From an uncultured Collinsella sp. (GTDB taxonomy: Bacteria; Actinomycetota; Coriobacteriia; Coriobacteriales; Coriobacteriaceae), in assembly GCA_958348225.1 (NCBI GenBank), contig CATVYG010000025.1, positions 1-33,116 on the forward strand: DNA of 33,116 nucleotides, written 5' to 3'. Every line of letters begins with the position of its first letter. Position 1 is the first letter of the stretch. The notes under the pieces were generated by a model. It ran no database searches. It had not been told where the DNA came from and saw only the letters and a program-made list of their open reading frames with translations. The translations under genes and the position numbers were made by a program. This document shows, piece after piece, positions 24,714 through 32,216 of this stretch.

Positions 24714-24757
24714 ATAAGAAAAGAGGGGCTGTCCCGCGTTGGTGGGACAGCCCCTCT
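24714..24757 (-). terminator. Terminator of the HtrA gene
   Basis: A perfect 14-bp GC-rich stem (24722-24735 with 24744-24757) with an 8-base loop. On the minus strand it is followed by TTTTCTTATTG. It lies 26 bases past the HtrA stop. Confidence 0.9.
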
Positions 24758-24783
24758 GGCTTCGATATGTGCGATACGGCTCG

Positions 24784-26244
24784 TTAGAAACCCTGACCGT
24801 AGCCCTGGCCCTGGCCCTGCTGGCCTAGCAGCTCCTCCAGGTACTGGCGCAGCTGCTCGTCGGTAATACCGCCGTTGCCGGTGTCGGTCGAACTGTCGTC
24901 CTGCTGCTGGTTCTGCAGCTCCTCATCGGAGCCCAGCTCAACCGTGACCTTTTTCTCTTCCTTGCCACGCATGAGTGTGATCTCGACCTTCTCGCCCACC
25001 TCGTGGCTGCGCAGTGCGATGATCAGGCCATCGGCGCTCGTGATCTCGTCGTCGCCCAGCTTGGTGATGACGTCACCCTCCTGAATGCCGGCCTTGGCGG
25101 CAGGACCATCCTCAACGACGCTCGCCACATACGCGCCGCTATCGGTGCTCAGCTTGTTAGTGCGGGCATTGAGGGCATTGACGCTCGAAAGCGTAGCGCC
25201 CATGTACGGATGCACCGGCGTCTTGCCGTCGATAATCTGGTCGGCAATGTTCTTGGCGTAGTTAACCGGAATGGCAAAGCCCACGCCCGAGCTGGAGCCC
25301 GAATAGCTCTCGATGAGCGAGTTAATACCCACAAGCTCGCCATTGTCGTTGACGAGCGCGCCGCCGGAGTTGCCCGGGTTGATAGCGGCGTCGGTCTGGA
25401 TCATGTTGGCATAGATGGTGTTACCGCTGGTAGAGCTCATGGCCGTGGAGCGGTAGAGCGCCGAGACGATACCGGTAGAGACAGACTGTTCGTTACCGAA
25501 CGGCGAGCCGATCGCCATAACCCACTCGCCCACGTTGAGCTTGGAGGAGTCACCGATCTCGATCGGCGTGAGCTTGGAGGCGTCGGCATCCTTGAGCTTG
25601 ATAACGGCTAGGTCGCTCGAGGCATCGTTGCCCACGAACTCGGCCTCGTAGGTGGTGCCGTCGTCCATGGTCACCACGTACTGGTCGTAGCCATCAACCA
25701 CGTGGTTGTTGGTGAGGATGTGGCCCTCGGTATCGAGCACCACGCCCGAACCGACGCTGCCCGAACTATCCGACTCGTCGGCAGACTGCGAAAGCGAGCC
25801 ATTCTGGCTGCCGCTCGAAGTGGCGGTGATGGAAACCACGGAGGGCAATGCCTTGGCAGAAACGGCCTCGGCCAACGTGGTGTCCTCGGAGTCGATGGTG
25901 ATCTTTTGCGTCGACGAACCCGAAGCACCCGCCGTCACGGCATTCTTGCCGCCGCCAATGTTGAGCGTGCCGCTCATAATGAGCGCAATGACCAGCAGGG
26001 CGCCGCAGGCACAGCCGGCGAGTGCCGTAATAAAGATCGGTAGCTTTTTGGTCTTGGTCTTGACCACCGTGTGCTTGTTCACGACCTGCTGACCGACGAG
26101 CGGCTTGCCGGTCTGCGTGTCGTAGGCCTGCACGTAGGGAATGTTGCCGTCGGCAGGCGTCGACTCAACCTGTACGCGCGGTTGCTGCTGAGTCTCGCCG
26201 ACGTGGCCCACATCCTGGGGACGCTGGGAATCGTTCTCGCTCAT
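24784..26244 (-). CDS. htrA: Membrane-anchored HtrA/DegP-type serine protease with PDZ domain
   Basis: A 486-residue envelope quality-control protease. Seen: a cytoplasmic N-terminus of about 65 residues, one membrane helix (about 68-90), a Ser/Gly-rich spacer, a trypsin-like domain with His181 (LTNNHVVDG), Asp211 (SSDLAVIKL) and Ser293 (NPGNSGGALV), then a PDZ domain (about 375-455) and a Gln/Gly-rich tail ending in GYGQGF. The ATG at 26244 is preceded by AAAGGA, 8 bases upstream. It is transcribed alone between two terminators. The single-anchor design is usual for Gram-positive HtrA proteins; it probably degrades misfolded exported proteins at the outer face of the membrane. Confidence 0.93.
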   Translation of the reverse strand: MSENDSQRPQDVGHVGETQQQPRVQVESTPADGNIPYVQAYDTQTGKPLVGQQVVNKHTVVKTKTKKLPIFITALAGCACGALLVIALIMSGTLNIGGGKNAVTAGASGSSTQKITIDSEDTTLAEAVSAKALPSVVSITATSSGSQNGSLSQSADESDSSGSVGSGVVLDTEGHILTNNHVVDGYDQYVVTMDDGTTYEAEFVGNDASSDLAVIKLKDADASKLTPIEIGDSSKLNVGEWVMAIGSPFGNEQSVSTGIVSALYRSTAMSSTSGNTIYANMIQTDAAINPGNSGGALVNDNGELVGINSLIESYSGSSSGVGFAIPVNYAKNIADQIIDGKTPVHPYMGATLSSVNALNARTNKLSTDSGAYVASVVEDGPAAKAGIQEGDVITKLGDDEITSADGLIIALRSHEVGEKVEITLMRGKEEKKVTVELGSDEELQNQQQDDSSTDTGNGGITDEQLRQYLEELLGQQGQGQGYGQGF

Positions 26245-26261
26245 GGCTGCGATCCTTTCGT

Positions 26262-26297
26262 CAAATAACCAAAGGCCCGCCAAACATGTGGCGGGCC
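26262..26297 (-). terminator. Probable terminator of the glnA/regulator operon
   Basis: GGCCCGCCA (26274-26282) and TGGCGGGCC (26289-26297) form a perfect 9-bp stem with a 6-base loop. On the minus strand it runs into TTTGGTTATTTG. It lies just upstream of the HtrA ribosome site and about 155 bases past the stop of the GlnR-like gene. Confidence 0.6.
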
Positions 26298-26413
26298 ATC
26301 ATTGTTCACGTTGAGTTGTACCCCAATATGCGGGCGAACGTGTATGAAAACGCAATCTTTTAGGAAGGCTTAAGTTCTGTTGCAGGCCCGAAAGGACCCG
26401 GCCTACGGCAAAA

Positions 26414-26445
26414 CCACCACAAAGGTGCCTGTCCCCTTTGTAGTG
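26414..26445. repeat. REP-A palindromic repeat, copy 4
   Basis: CCACCACAAAGG and CCTTTGTAGTG with one mismatch and spacer TGCCTGTCC. It lies 5 bases past the stop of the GlnR-like gene. On the minus strand TTTTGCC follows, so it may terminate that gene. Confidence 0.88.
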
Positions 26446-26450
26446 AAAAT

Positions 26451-27113
26451 CTAGTCTTTAAACAGATAGCCCACGCCGCGGACGGTGGTGATATGTGCCG
26501 CGATCTGCGGGCCCACCTTGGAACGGATGCGTCGAATGTGCACGTCGACGGTGCGCGTGCCGCCGCAGTACTCAAAGCCCCACACGCGGTGCAGCAGCAC
26601 CTCGCGGCTGTAGGCGCGGTTGGGGTGCGTCGCCAAAAAGCTCAGCAGCGAGTACTCCATCAGCGTCAGGTCGATGGGCTCGCCATCGAGCGTCACCTGG
26701 TAGGTGGCCAGGTTAATCTCGAGGTTATCGATGTTGAGTACATCGTCGGCGGTGACGGTCTCCTCCTCGCCCATCAGGCGCTGCGCGCGAGCCTTAAGCT
26801 CGTTGGGCGTCGCCGTGGGGCATACAAAGTCGGCATGTGCGTGATTCGGCAGGCGCAGGGTGCCGAGCGCCTCGTCGTCGACAATCACCAGCATGGGGAC
26901 ACTACCGCGATCGTCAAGCCACTTGGCAATCTGATCGATGCGGTCGCTGCGGATGCCATCGGAATCGAGGATCAGCAGATCAAAGTCGTGCGCCGCAGTC
27001 GGCGAATCGGGAGTGGCCAGGCTCACCTCGACACCCAGGGTAGTCGTCAAGCTGCGGGCAAACTCGTGGAAGCGCGTCGTGCGCGCCATGAACAGGGCAC
27101 TCTTTTCGGACAT
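26451..27113 (-). CDS. GlnR-like orphan OmpR-family regulator with degenerate receiver
   Basis: A 220-residue DNA-binding regulator. The C-terminal winged helix (about 125-219) ends in VWGFEYCGGTRTVDVHIRR and TTVRGVGYLF, close to the block found in actinobacterial GlnR. The N-terminal receiver-like domain keeps an Asp at position 50 (LLILDSD), but the acidic pair at its start (here FMARTT) and the conserved switch lysine are absent, so normal phosphorylation looks unlikely. GlnR of Streptomyces also uses Asp50 in an atypical, kinase-free receiver. The ATG at 27113 has GGAGG 5 bases upstream. It lies 50 bases after the glutamine-synthetase-like gene with no kinase nearby. A nitrogen regulator is the best guess. 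Confidence 0.8.
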   Translation of the reverse strand: MSEKSALFMARTTRFHEFARSLTTTLGVEVSLATPDSPTAAHDFDLLILDSDGIRSDRIDQIAKWLDDRGSVPMLVIVDDEALGTLRLPNHAHADFVCPTATPNELKARAQRLMGEEETVTADDVLNIDNLEINLATYQVTLDGEPIDLTLMEYSLLSFLATHPNRAYSREVLLHRVWGFEYCGGTRTVDVHIRRIRSKVGPQIAAHITTVRGVGYLFKD

Positions 27114-27163
27114 ATCGGCCTCCAAAGAAATGAGCTCAATCGTACTGGAACAAGCCAGCGCGA

Positions 27164-28501
27164 TTAGGAGTTCGCCAGGTAGTGCTTGATCTCCCACTCG
27201 GTGATCGTAGACTCAAACTTATGCCACTCGTCGCGCTTCTTTTTGAGGAAGAAGCTGTGGATGTGCTCGCCGAGGGCATCCTTCATAAACTGCGAGTCCT
27301 CAAACACGTCGAGCGCCTCTTTGAGCGAACGCGGCAGCGGCGTGTAGCCGGCCTCGACCATCTGGCGGTCGGTGAGCTTGAGCGTCTCGGCCGTTGCCTC
27401 GGGCGGGAGCTCCAGCTTGCGCTCGATGCCGTCCAGACCAGCCGCCAGCGTGACGGCGTTGACCAGGTACGGGTTGGCCATGGGGTCGGGGCTGCGCAGC
27501 TCGATGCGCGTGGACAGCTGCTTGCCGGGCTTGTAGACCGGGATGCGGACCATGCTCGCGCGGTTGCGCAGACCCCACGTGGCGTACTGCGGCACGGAGT
27601 CGCCGCCCGTGGTGATGCGCTTGTACGAGTTGACCGTGGGGTTGGTGATGGCGCTGATCTCGCGCGCGTGTGCCAGAATGCCGGCCATGTAGTGCTTGGC
27701 GATATCGGAGAGATGGTACTTCTCGTCGTCCTCGCCCCAAAAGACGTTGTTGCCGTCGTGGTCGAATAGCGACTGGCACAGGAACATAGCACTGCCGTCC
27801 TCGCCTGCCAACGGCTTGGGCATAAAGGATGCGTGGCAGCCGCTCTCGTAGGCCTGCTGCTTAATGATGAGTTTGGCCGTGGTGATGGCGTCGGACATGC
27901 TCAGGGCCTCGGCGTGGCGCAGGCTCATGCCGTGCTGCGAGCGGCCGGCGGCGTGGAAGGTGTACTCCACGGGCACGGACATCTTCTCGAGCGTGAGGAC
28001 CGTGTTGCGACGCAGGTCGCGGGCGGCATCGCTCACCGAAAGATCGAAGTAGCCCACGTTGTCGAGCGGCTCGGGGGTGTGCTCGTCGGGGAAGTAGTAA
28101 TACTCCAGCTCGGCGCCCACGTTGAGCAGATAGCCGGCCTTCTCGGCCTTGCGGAACATGCGGCGCAGGGCATCGCGCGGATCGCCGGCGAAGGGCTTGC
28201 GGTCGGGAGTGCACACGTCGCAGAATACGCGGGCAACGCCGTTGTGGCTCGGACGCCACGGCAGAATCTGGAAGGTCGAAGCATCGGGGAACGCCAGCAT
28301 GTCGGCTTCCTCGGGCGTGGCAAAGCCCTCGATGGCGGAGCCGTCAAAGCCAATACCCTCCTCAAAAGCGACCTCGAGGTCCTCGGGGCTAATGGCAAAG
28401 TTCTTGAGGCGGCCGAGAATGTCAACAAACCACAGACGCACAAAGCGGATGTCACGCTGCTCTACGGAGCGGAGTACGTAATCGATGTTCTGCTGGTTCA
28501 T
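27164..28501 (-). CDS. glnA: Type I glutamine synthetase homologue with substituted active-site residues
   Basis: A 445-residue protein that aligns along its length with GSI-alpha enzymes and lacks an adenylylation insert. Conserved: FDGSAIEGF (Asp53), GAELEYYYF (Glu131, Glu133), FMPKP, NPTVNSYKR and the RIELRSPDP block. Changed: in the usual HHEVAPGQHEI motif, here FHAAGRSQHGM, both metal-binding glutamates are lost (Ala184, Gly191). The usual NGSGMH is DGSAMF (Asp235, Phe240), losing the metal-binding histidine. The flap glutamate of GYEAP is replaced in GGDSVP. It may be inactive as a synthetase, regulatory, or use another substrate. The ATG at 28501 has AGGGGAG upstream. First gene of a unit with the GlnR-like regulator. 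Confidence 0.88.
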   Translation of the reverse strand: MNQQNIDYVLRSVEQRDIRFVRLWFVDILGRLKNFAISPEDLEVAFEEGIGFDGSAIEGFATPEEADMLAFPDASTFQILPWRPSHNGVARVFCDVCTPDRKPFAGDPRDALRRMFRKAEKAGYLLNVGAELEYYYFPDEHTPEPLDNVGYFDLSVSDAARDLRRNTVLTLEKMSVPVEYTFHAAGRSQHGMSLRHAEALSMSDAITTAKLIIKQQAYESGCHASFMPKPLAGEDGSAMFLCQSLFDHDGNNVFWGEDDEKYHLSDIAKHYMAGILAHAREISAITNPTVNSYKRITTGGDSVPQYATWGLRNRASMVRIPVYKPGKQLSTRIELRSPDPMANPYLVNAVTLAAGLDGIERKLELPPEATAETLKLTDRQMVEAGYTPLPRSLKEALDVFEDSQFMKDALGEHIHSFFLKKKRDEWHKFESTITEWEIKHYLANS

Positions 28502-28540
28502 GTCGCTCCCCTTTCTTTCGGGCGGGTTTCGACTGGTCTA

Positions 28541-28561
28541 TATCGCAGATACTATCGCAGA
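28541..28561. promoter_or_regulatory. Direct repeats upstream of glnA-like gene
   Basis: TATCGCAGA occurs at 28541-28549 and 28553-28561, a 12-bp period close to one helix turn. It lies 40-60 bases upstream of the glnA-like ATG and surrounds a possible minus-strand -10 (TAGTAT). It may bind the co-transcribed GlnR-like regulator; this is inference. Confidence 0.4.
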
Positions 28562-28635
28562 AAAATGTTTCCGCAGGGTTAAAGCGTATCAAGCGCTCAA
28601 AAAACGTGCGCGAACAGGCAGTTGCGAACGAATGG

Positions 28636-29658
28636 TTAGCGCGAGGTTGATGCGCGGTGTTCGATGTGGCCGGGGATCTCGATGCGTTTGGGCGCCAGCT
28701 TTGCGGCCTCGCCCACGGTGGTGGTAACGACGTCGATGCGCTCGGAAAGGCGCTCGACTACGCGCTCGGCAATGGTGAGGGTGTCCTGCGCTGCCGTGGT
28801 GACGCCGCCAAAGAGCACATGGTTCCAGGGGTAGTCGTCAAACGTCGCGATCTTGAGCCCCGCCGGCAGCGAGGGACCAAGCTGCGCCAGCGCCTCGGTC
28901 AGACGCAGGAAAACCAGGCCGTTGACGGCGATAAGGCCGAGCCTTTTGCCCGCGTAGTCGCGGATGGTCTTGTCCAAACGGCCAACGCCCGTGGCGCCAC
29001 CGTCGGCCAGGGTGACGACCTCGCCCGCAAGGCCGCGGCGCGAAAGCTCGTCGGCAAAGGCCTCGGCGCGCTCTCGACGCACGGGGCTATCGTCGCTTGC
29101 CTCGGTGAGCAGGCACAGACGCTCGCTGCCCGCAGCTGCCAAGGCGTCTACCAAGCCGGCGACCAGCTCACGGTTGTTAGATGTCACCAGGTCAACACCG
29201 CCGTCGGCAACGTCGCGGTCGAGCAGCACGACGGGCAGACGTCCCGCTGCCGCGGCGATCGCCTCGTCATTGCCTCCGCAGGTGTTGACGACCAGGCCGT
29301 CCACGCCGGCATCGATAAGTCTGGTGAGCGACTCCGCTTCCTTAGCGGGGTCGTTGCCGCTAATGGCCGTCATGAGCGAGCAGCCGCGCGCCGCGGCGCT
29401 GGCGGAAAGGCCCTCGAGCATGGCGCTCGAGAACGGGTTGGCGATGTCAGCCAGAATCACACCAATGAGGTTCGTACGCGAGCTGCGCAGATTGCGCGCG
29501 GCGGCACGTGGGCGATAACCGGTGCGCTCGATAACTGCCGCGATGCGAGCACGGGTCTCCTCGGTCATTTGCCCGGGGCGGTTATTGAGATAGCGCGAGA
29601 CCGTGGCCGGGCTCACGCCCGCCTCGGCGGCAATGTCCTTGATTCTCATCTGCGCCAT
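28636..29658 (-). CDS. LacI-family repressor, probable regulator of kdgK-kdgA
   Basis: A 340-residue transcription factor. The N-terminal LacI headpiece (MRIKDIAAEAGVSPATVSRY, residues 4-23) with its hinge helix (about 50-60) is followed by a periplasmic-binding-protein-like sensor domain (about 63-330). It is divergent from kdgK. Two LacI-type operators at 29761-29785 lie in the 232-bp gap between them, so it probably represses kdgK-kdgA and responds to ketodeoxygluconate or a hexuronate-derived sugar, as KdgR proteins do. The start used is the ATG at 29658 with a poor GGGGTG site; an ATG three codons later is possible. Confidence 0.9.
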   Translation of the reverse strand: MAQMRIKDIAAEAGVSPATVSRYLNNRPGQMTEETRARIAAVIERTGYRPRAAARNLRSSRTNLIGVILADIANPFSSAMLEGLSASAAARGCSLMTAISGNDPAKEAESLTRLIDAGVDGLVVNTCGGNDEAIAAAAGRLPVVLLDRDVADGGVDLVTSNNRELVAGLVDALAAAGSERLCLLTEASDDSPVRRERAEAFADELSRRGLAGEVVTLADGGATGVGRLDKTIRDYAGKRLGLIAVNGLVFLRLTEALAQLGPSLPAGLKIATFDDYPWNHVLFGGVTTAAQDTLTIAERVVERLSERIDVVTTTVGEAAKLAPKRIEIPGHIEHRASTSR

Positions 29659-29721
29659 AGCGCACCCCGTTTCCCAATGTCGGCAGTCTGAGCCATTTTA
29701 GGCATTTTTTAAAAATCTCGG

Positions 29722-29748
29722 TTGCAAAACGCTGTAGGTGAGTATACT
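29722..29748 (+). promoter_or_regulatory. Candidate kdgK promoter
   Basis: TTGCAA (29722-29727) and TATACT (29743-29748) are separated by 15 bases, shorter than ideal. If used, transcription would start near 29755, directly before the tandem operators. Confidence 0.35.
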
Positions 29749-29760
29749 ACAACTCGAAAC

Positions 29761-29785
29761 GAAACCGATTTCGTAAACCGATTTC
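29761..29785 (+). promoter_or_regulatory. Tandem LacI-type operators
   Basis: AAACCGATTTCG occurs twice (29762-29773 and 29775-29786) one base apart. Each carries the LacI-family pattern AAAnCGnTTT; the first reads GAAACCGATTTC. Bound repressor would block the start region of kdgK. The divergent LacI-family gene is the obvious ligand. Confidence 0.65.
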
Positions 29786-29790
29786 GGCGA

Positions 29791-29848
29791 GCGTTGGCAC
29801 GCAAGTGCAAAGACGCACCCTACCGTCTTGGCACCTGCGTGCCAACGC
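29791..29848 (+). other. Long hairpin in kdgK mRNA leader
   Basis: GCGTTGGCACGCA (29791-29803) pairs perfectly with TGCGTGCCAACGC (29836-29848). Inside, GTGC/GCAC and AGAC/GTCT pair further. It ends about 25 bases before the kdgK ribosome site and has no U-run, so it is a structured leader rather than a terminator. Confidence 0.6.
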
Positions 29849-29890
29849 CATATCAAAGGTGTACGCACGAGTAAAAGGAGCTGCGCGACC

Positions 29891-30925
29891 ATGGGTAAAA
29901 CGGTTCTTACCTTCGGCGAGATCATGATGAGACTCTCGCCCAAAGACCACCTGCGTATTGAGCAGGCAACCGAGTTTGACGTCCGCTACGGCGGCGCCGA
30001 GGCCAACACCGCGCTTTCCCTGGCCTACCAGGGCGACAAGGCCGCTTACGTCTCCGTTGTCCCGGCCAACCGTCTGGGCGAGTGCGCCCTGCGTTCGCTG
30101 AAGGCCTACGGCGTCGACACCACGCGCGTCGTGCGTCAGGGCGACCGTCTTGGCTCCTATGTGTTTGAGGTCGGCGCCTCGCAGCGCGGTAACGGTTGCG
30201 TCTACGACCGCAAGTACTCTGCCATCAACATGGCCAAGCGCGACGTCTTTAACTGGGACGAGATCCTCAAGGGCATCGATGTCTTCTACTTCTCCGGCGT
30301 GACCCCCGCCGTCTCCGACGAGATGGCCGCCGCCTGCAAGGAGGCGCTCGCCGTCTGCCGCGCCAAGGGCATCACCACCGTGTGCGACGTGAACTATCGC
30401 GGCAAGATGTGGTCGCCCGAGAAATCGCAGGCCACCATGAAGGAACTCCTGCCGCTCGTCGACATCTGCATCGCCAACGACGAGGATGCGCCTGCTGGCC
30501 TCGGTATGACCTGCGTCTCTGGCTCCCTTGCCCACGGCATCGAGGAGCGCGACACCTACGTCGAGATGGCCCGTCAGATCTGCGCCGAGTACGGCTGCAA
30601 GAAGGTCGCCTCGGTCGTCCGTAACATCTCCTGCGTCGAGCGCTCCATCTGGATGGGCATGCTCTTTGACGCCGAGAGTGGCGAGCACTGGTTCTCCCCT
30701 GCTCACGACGTACACGTGCTCGAGGGCGTTGCCGCCGGCGACGCTTTCAACGCCGGCCTCGTCCATGCCCTCATCAACGACTTTGACCCGCAGGATGCCG
30801 TCAACTACGCGATTGCAGCCTCGATCCTCAAGCTCACTATCAAGGGCGATTCCAACTTGGTGACCGCAGACGAGATCGCAGCCGCGGCATCCGCCGCCGA
30901 CGGTGGCACCCGCGTCGCCCGTTAA
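29891..30925 (+). CDS. kdgK: 2-dehydro-3-deoxygluconokinase (PfkB family)
   Basis: A 344-residue sugar kinase that should phosphorylate 2-keto-3-deoxygluconate to KDPG using ATP. Seen: the N-terminal GEIMMRLSP and RYGGAEANTA sugar-binding blocks, DVNYRGKMW typical of KDG kinases, and the PfkB catalytic block VAAGDAFNAG with the likely base Asp284. The first Gly of the usual GAGD is Ala. The ATG at 29891 has AAAGGAG 10 bases upstream; the longer frame to 29828 runs into the leader hairpin. The KDPG aldolase gene follows, so the pair turns ketodeoxygluconate into pyruvate and glyceraldehyde 3-phosphate, as in pectin or hexuronate breakdown. Confidence 0.92.
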   Translation: MGKTVLTFGEIMMRLSPKDHLRIEQATEFDVRYGGAEANTALSLAYQGDKAAYVSVVPANRLGECALRSLKAYGVDTTRVVRQGDRLGSYVFEVGASQRGNGCVYDRKYSAINMAKRDVFNWDEILKGIDVFYFSGVTPAVSDEMAAACKEALAVCRAKGITTVCDVNYRGKMWSPEKSQATMKELLPLVDICIANDEDAPAGLGMTCVSGSLAHGIEERDTYVEMARQICAEYGCKKVASVVRNISCVERSIWMGMLFDAESGEHWFSPAHDVHVLEGVAAGDAFNAGLVHALINDFDPQDAVNYAIAASILKLTIKGDSNLVTADEIAAAASAADGGTRVAR

Positions 30926-30995
30926 TTCGTTCCCCATTCCGCGGGCCGCAGCTTTCCAATCCCATACCCCTGCGGTCCGCTCCCTGATTCCTCCG

Positions 30996-31129
30996 GCCGG
31001 GCAAAACCACCAGTCCCATTCCGGTTTTGCCTGGCATTCCCTACATGACTGGTCGAGCAGCCGGTTTTGGAATTGCTTGAACCCCAAGCAGTGCCTCCGA
31101 TAACCAATCCAAAATCGGCTCCTGACCAG
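30996..31129 (+). other. Two long hairpins between kdgK and kdgA
   Basis: First: 30996-31008 pairs with 31023-31035 (13 bp, one G-T). Second: an extended imperfect stem, with CTGGTC (31049-31054) against GACCAG (31124-31129), GCCGGTTTTGG (31060-31070) against CCAAAATCGGC (31109-31119), and a tip GCTTG/CAAGC. They fill most of the 254-bp intercistronic gap. No U-run follows either, so mRNA stability or processing is more likely than termination. Confidence 0.6.
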
Positions 31130-31179
31130 CACATTTGGCAATCACGCGCCCATGCGCGCCACACATCGAAAGGAACATC

Positions 31180-31821
31180 ATGTTCGATCAGTTCTACACC
31201 ACGCTTGAGTCCCTGGGCATCGTGCCGGTCGTTGTGCTCGACAAGGTCGAGGACGCCGCTCCGCTCGCCCACGCCCTTATGGCAGCTGGCATGAAGTCCG
31301 CCGAGGTCACCTTCCGCACCGCCTGCGCCGCCGAGTGCATCGCCGCTATGGCCGAGGCCGAGCCCGAGATGTGCGTTGGCGCCGGCACTGTCCTGACCGT
31401 CGAGCAGGTTGGGCAGGCCCGCGCAGCCGGTGCCAAGTTCATCGTCTCCCCGGGTTACAACGAGGATGTCGTGAAGCACTGCATCGACATCGACCTGCCC
31501 GTCCTTCCCGGCACCGTGACCCCCTCCGAGGTCACCGCAGCCGAGAACCTGGGCCTCAAGGTCACCAAGTTCTTCCCCGCGTCCCAGTATGGCGGCCTGA
31601 ACACCATCAAGGCCCTCGCCGCTCCGTTTGTCGGTCACCGCTTTATGCCTACCGGCGGCGTGAGCACCGCCAACGTCGAGGAGTACCTGAGCTCCTCCGC
31701 CATCATCGCCTGCGGTGGCACCTGGATGGTCAAGCCGGCCCTGTTTGCCGACGGCGACTTCTCCAAGGTCGAGCAGATCGCCCGCGAGGCCATGGACGTC
31801 GTCAAGAAGGTCCGCGGCTAG
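31180..31821 (+). CDS. kdgA: KDPG/KHG aldolase
   Basis: A 213-residue class I aldolase that cleaves 2-keto-3-deoxy-6-phosphogluconate to pyruvate and glyceraldehyde 3-phosphate. Seen: Glu42 in AEVTFRT, VGAGTVLT, FIVSPGYN, LPGTVTPSE, the Schiff-base lysine Lys130 in KVTKFFPAS, and FMPTGGV near the phosphate site. Length is normal. The ATG at 31180 has AAAGGAAC just upstream. It is the second gene after kdgK, separated by a 254-bp hairpin-rich gap, and ends in a clear terminator. It completes the lower ketodeoxygluconate route. Confidence 0.95.
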   Translation: MFDQFYTTLESLGIVPVVVLDKVEDAAPLAHALMAAGMKSAEVTFRTACAAECIAAMAEAEPEMCVGAGTVLTVEQVGQARAAGAKFIVSPGYNEDVVKHCIDIDLPVLPGTVTPSEVTAAENLGLKVTKFFPASQYGGLNTIKALAAPFVGHRFMPTGGVSTANVEEYLSSSAIIACGGTWMVKPALFADGDFSKVEQIAREAMDVVKKVRG

Positions 31822-31838
31822 GTTTAGCTCTCTATCGT

Positions 31839-31877
31839 GAAAGGGGGCGTGCCCTAAACCTCGCCCCCTTTCTTTTA
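31839..31877 (+). terminator. Rho-independent terminator of the kdgK-kdgA operon
   Basis: GAAAGGGGGCG (31839-31849) pairs perfectly with CGCCCCCTTTC (31862-31872), followed by TTTT. It lies 18 bases after the kdgA stop. Confidence 0.92.
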
Positions 31878-31977
31878 AAGCGGCTCGGAAGCGCGCCGTT
31901 TCCGTCACGAACAAGAACCAAAACCGTCTTGTATGCTGATAGAACGTGACGGAAGCGACACGCCCCCGAGCCGCTTT
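31877..31977. repeat. Large nested palindrome 1
   Basis: Outer 12-bp arms (31877-31888 with 31966-31977, AAAGCGGCTCGG) and inner 10-bp arms (31900-31909 with 31945-31954, TTCCGTCACG), separated by 11-base internal loops on each side. It starts right after the terminator U-run. The segment 31822-32216 holds no gene I can support. Confidence 0.7.
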
Positions 31978-32040
31978 GCCTACTCGGCTGGCAGTCGCGC
32001 TCAACTAAGACACTTCGACAAAAGCCGAAGCATCAAAACA

Positions 32041-32105
32041 GCTGCGGCGCCGTCTGGAGGAATGGACCCTTGCTTCCGGTCTTTTCCTCCAAGCGGCGCC
32101 GCAGC
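32041..32105. repeat. Large nested palindrome 2
   Basis: Outer 11-bp arms (GCTGCGGCGCC, 32041-32051 with 32095-32105) and inner 8-bp arms (TGGAGGAA, 32055-32062 with 32084-32091), with a 3-base internal loop on each side. Its nested design is like that of palindrome 1, but the sequence differs. Confidence 0.7.
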
Positions 32106-32203
32106 GTTTTCGTGCCCCGATGTGCCCCGGCACTTGCGGTGGAATACGGACTGCTTACAGCATCAGAGCCGCAAAACAATTCCTATTTCACTGCAACTAA
32201 TGA

Positions 32204-32212
32204 GGGGGGGGG
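32204..32212. repeat. Nine-G homopolymer in convergent gap
   Basis: Nine G's on the plus strand, 4 bases past the GntR-family stop codon. It is not within a supported gene, so slippage would not change a protein. Recorded because it equals the tract in the adhesin gene in length. Confidence 0.6.
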
Positions 32213-32216
32213 CGAG

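Noticed and set aside
26451..27113. Conventional two-component response regulator
   Set aside because: There is no histidine kinase nearby, and the receiver lacks the acidic pair and conserved lysine needed for normal phosphotransfer.
32204..32212. Nine-G tract as a phase-variation switch for the GntR-family gene
   Set aside because: It lies 4 bases past the stop codon, so slippage cannot alter the protein.
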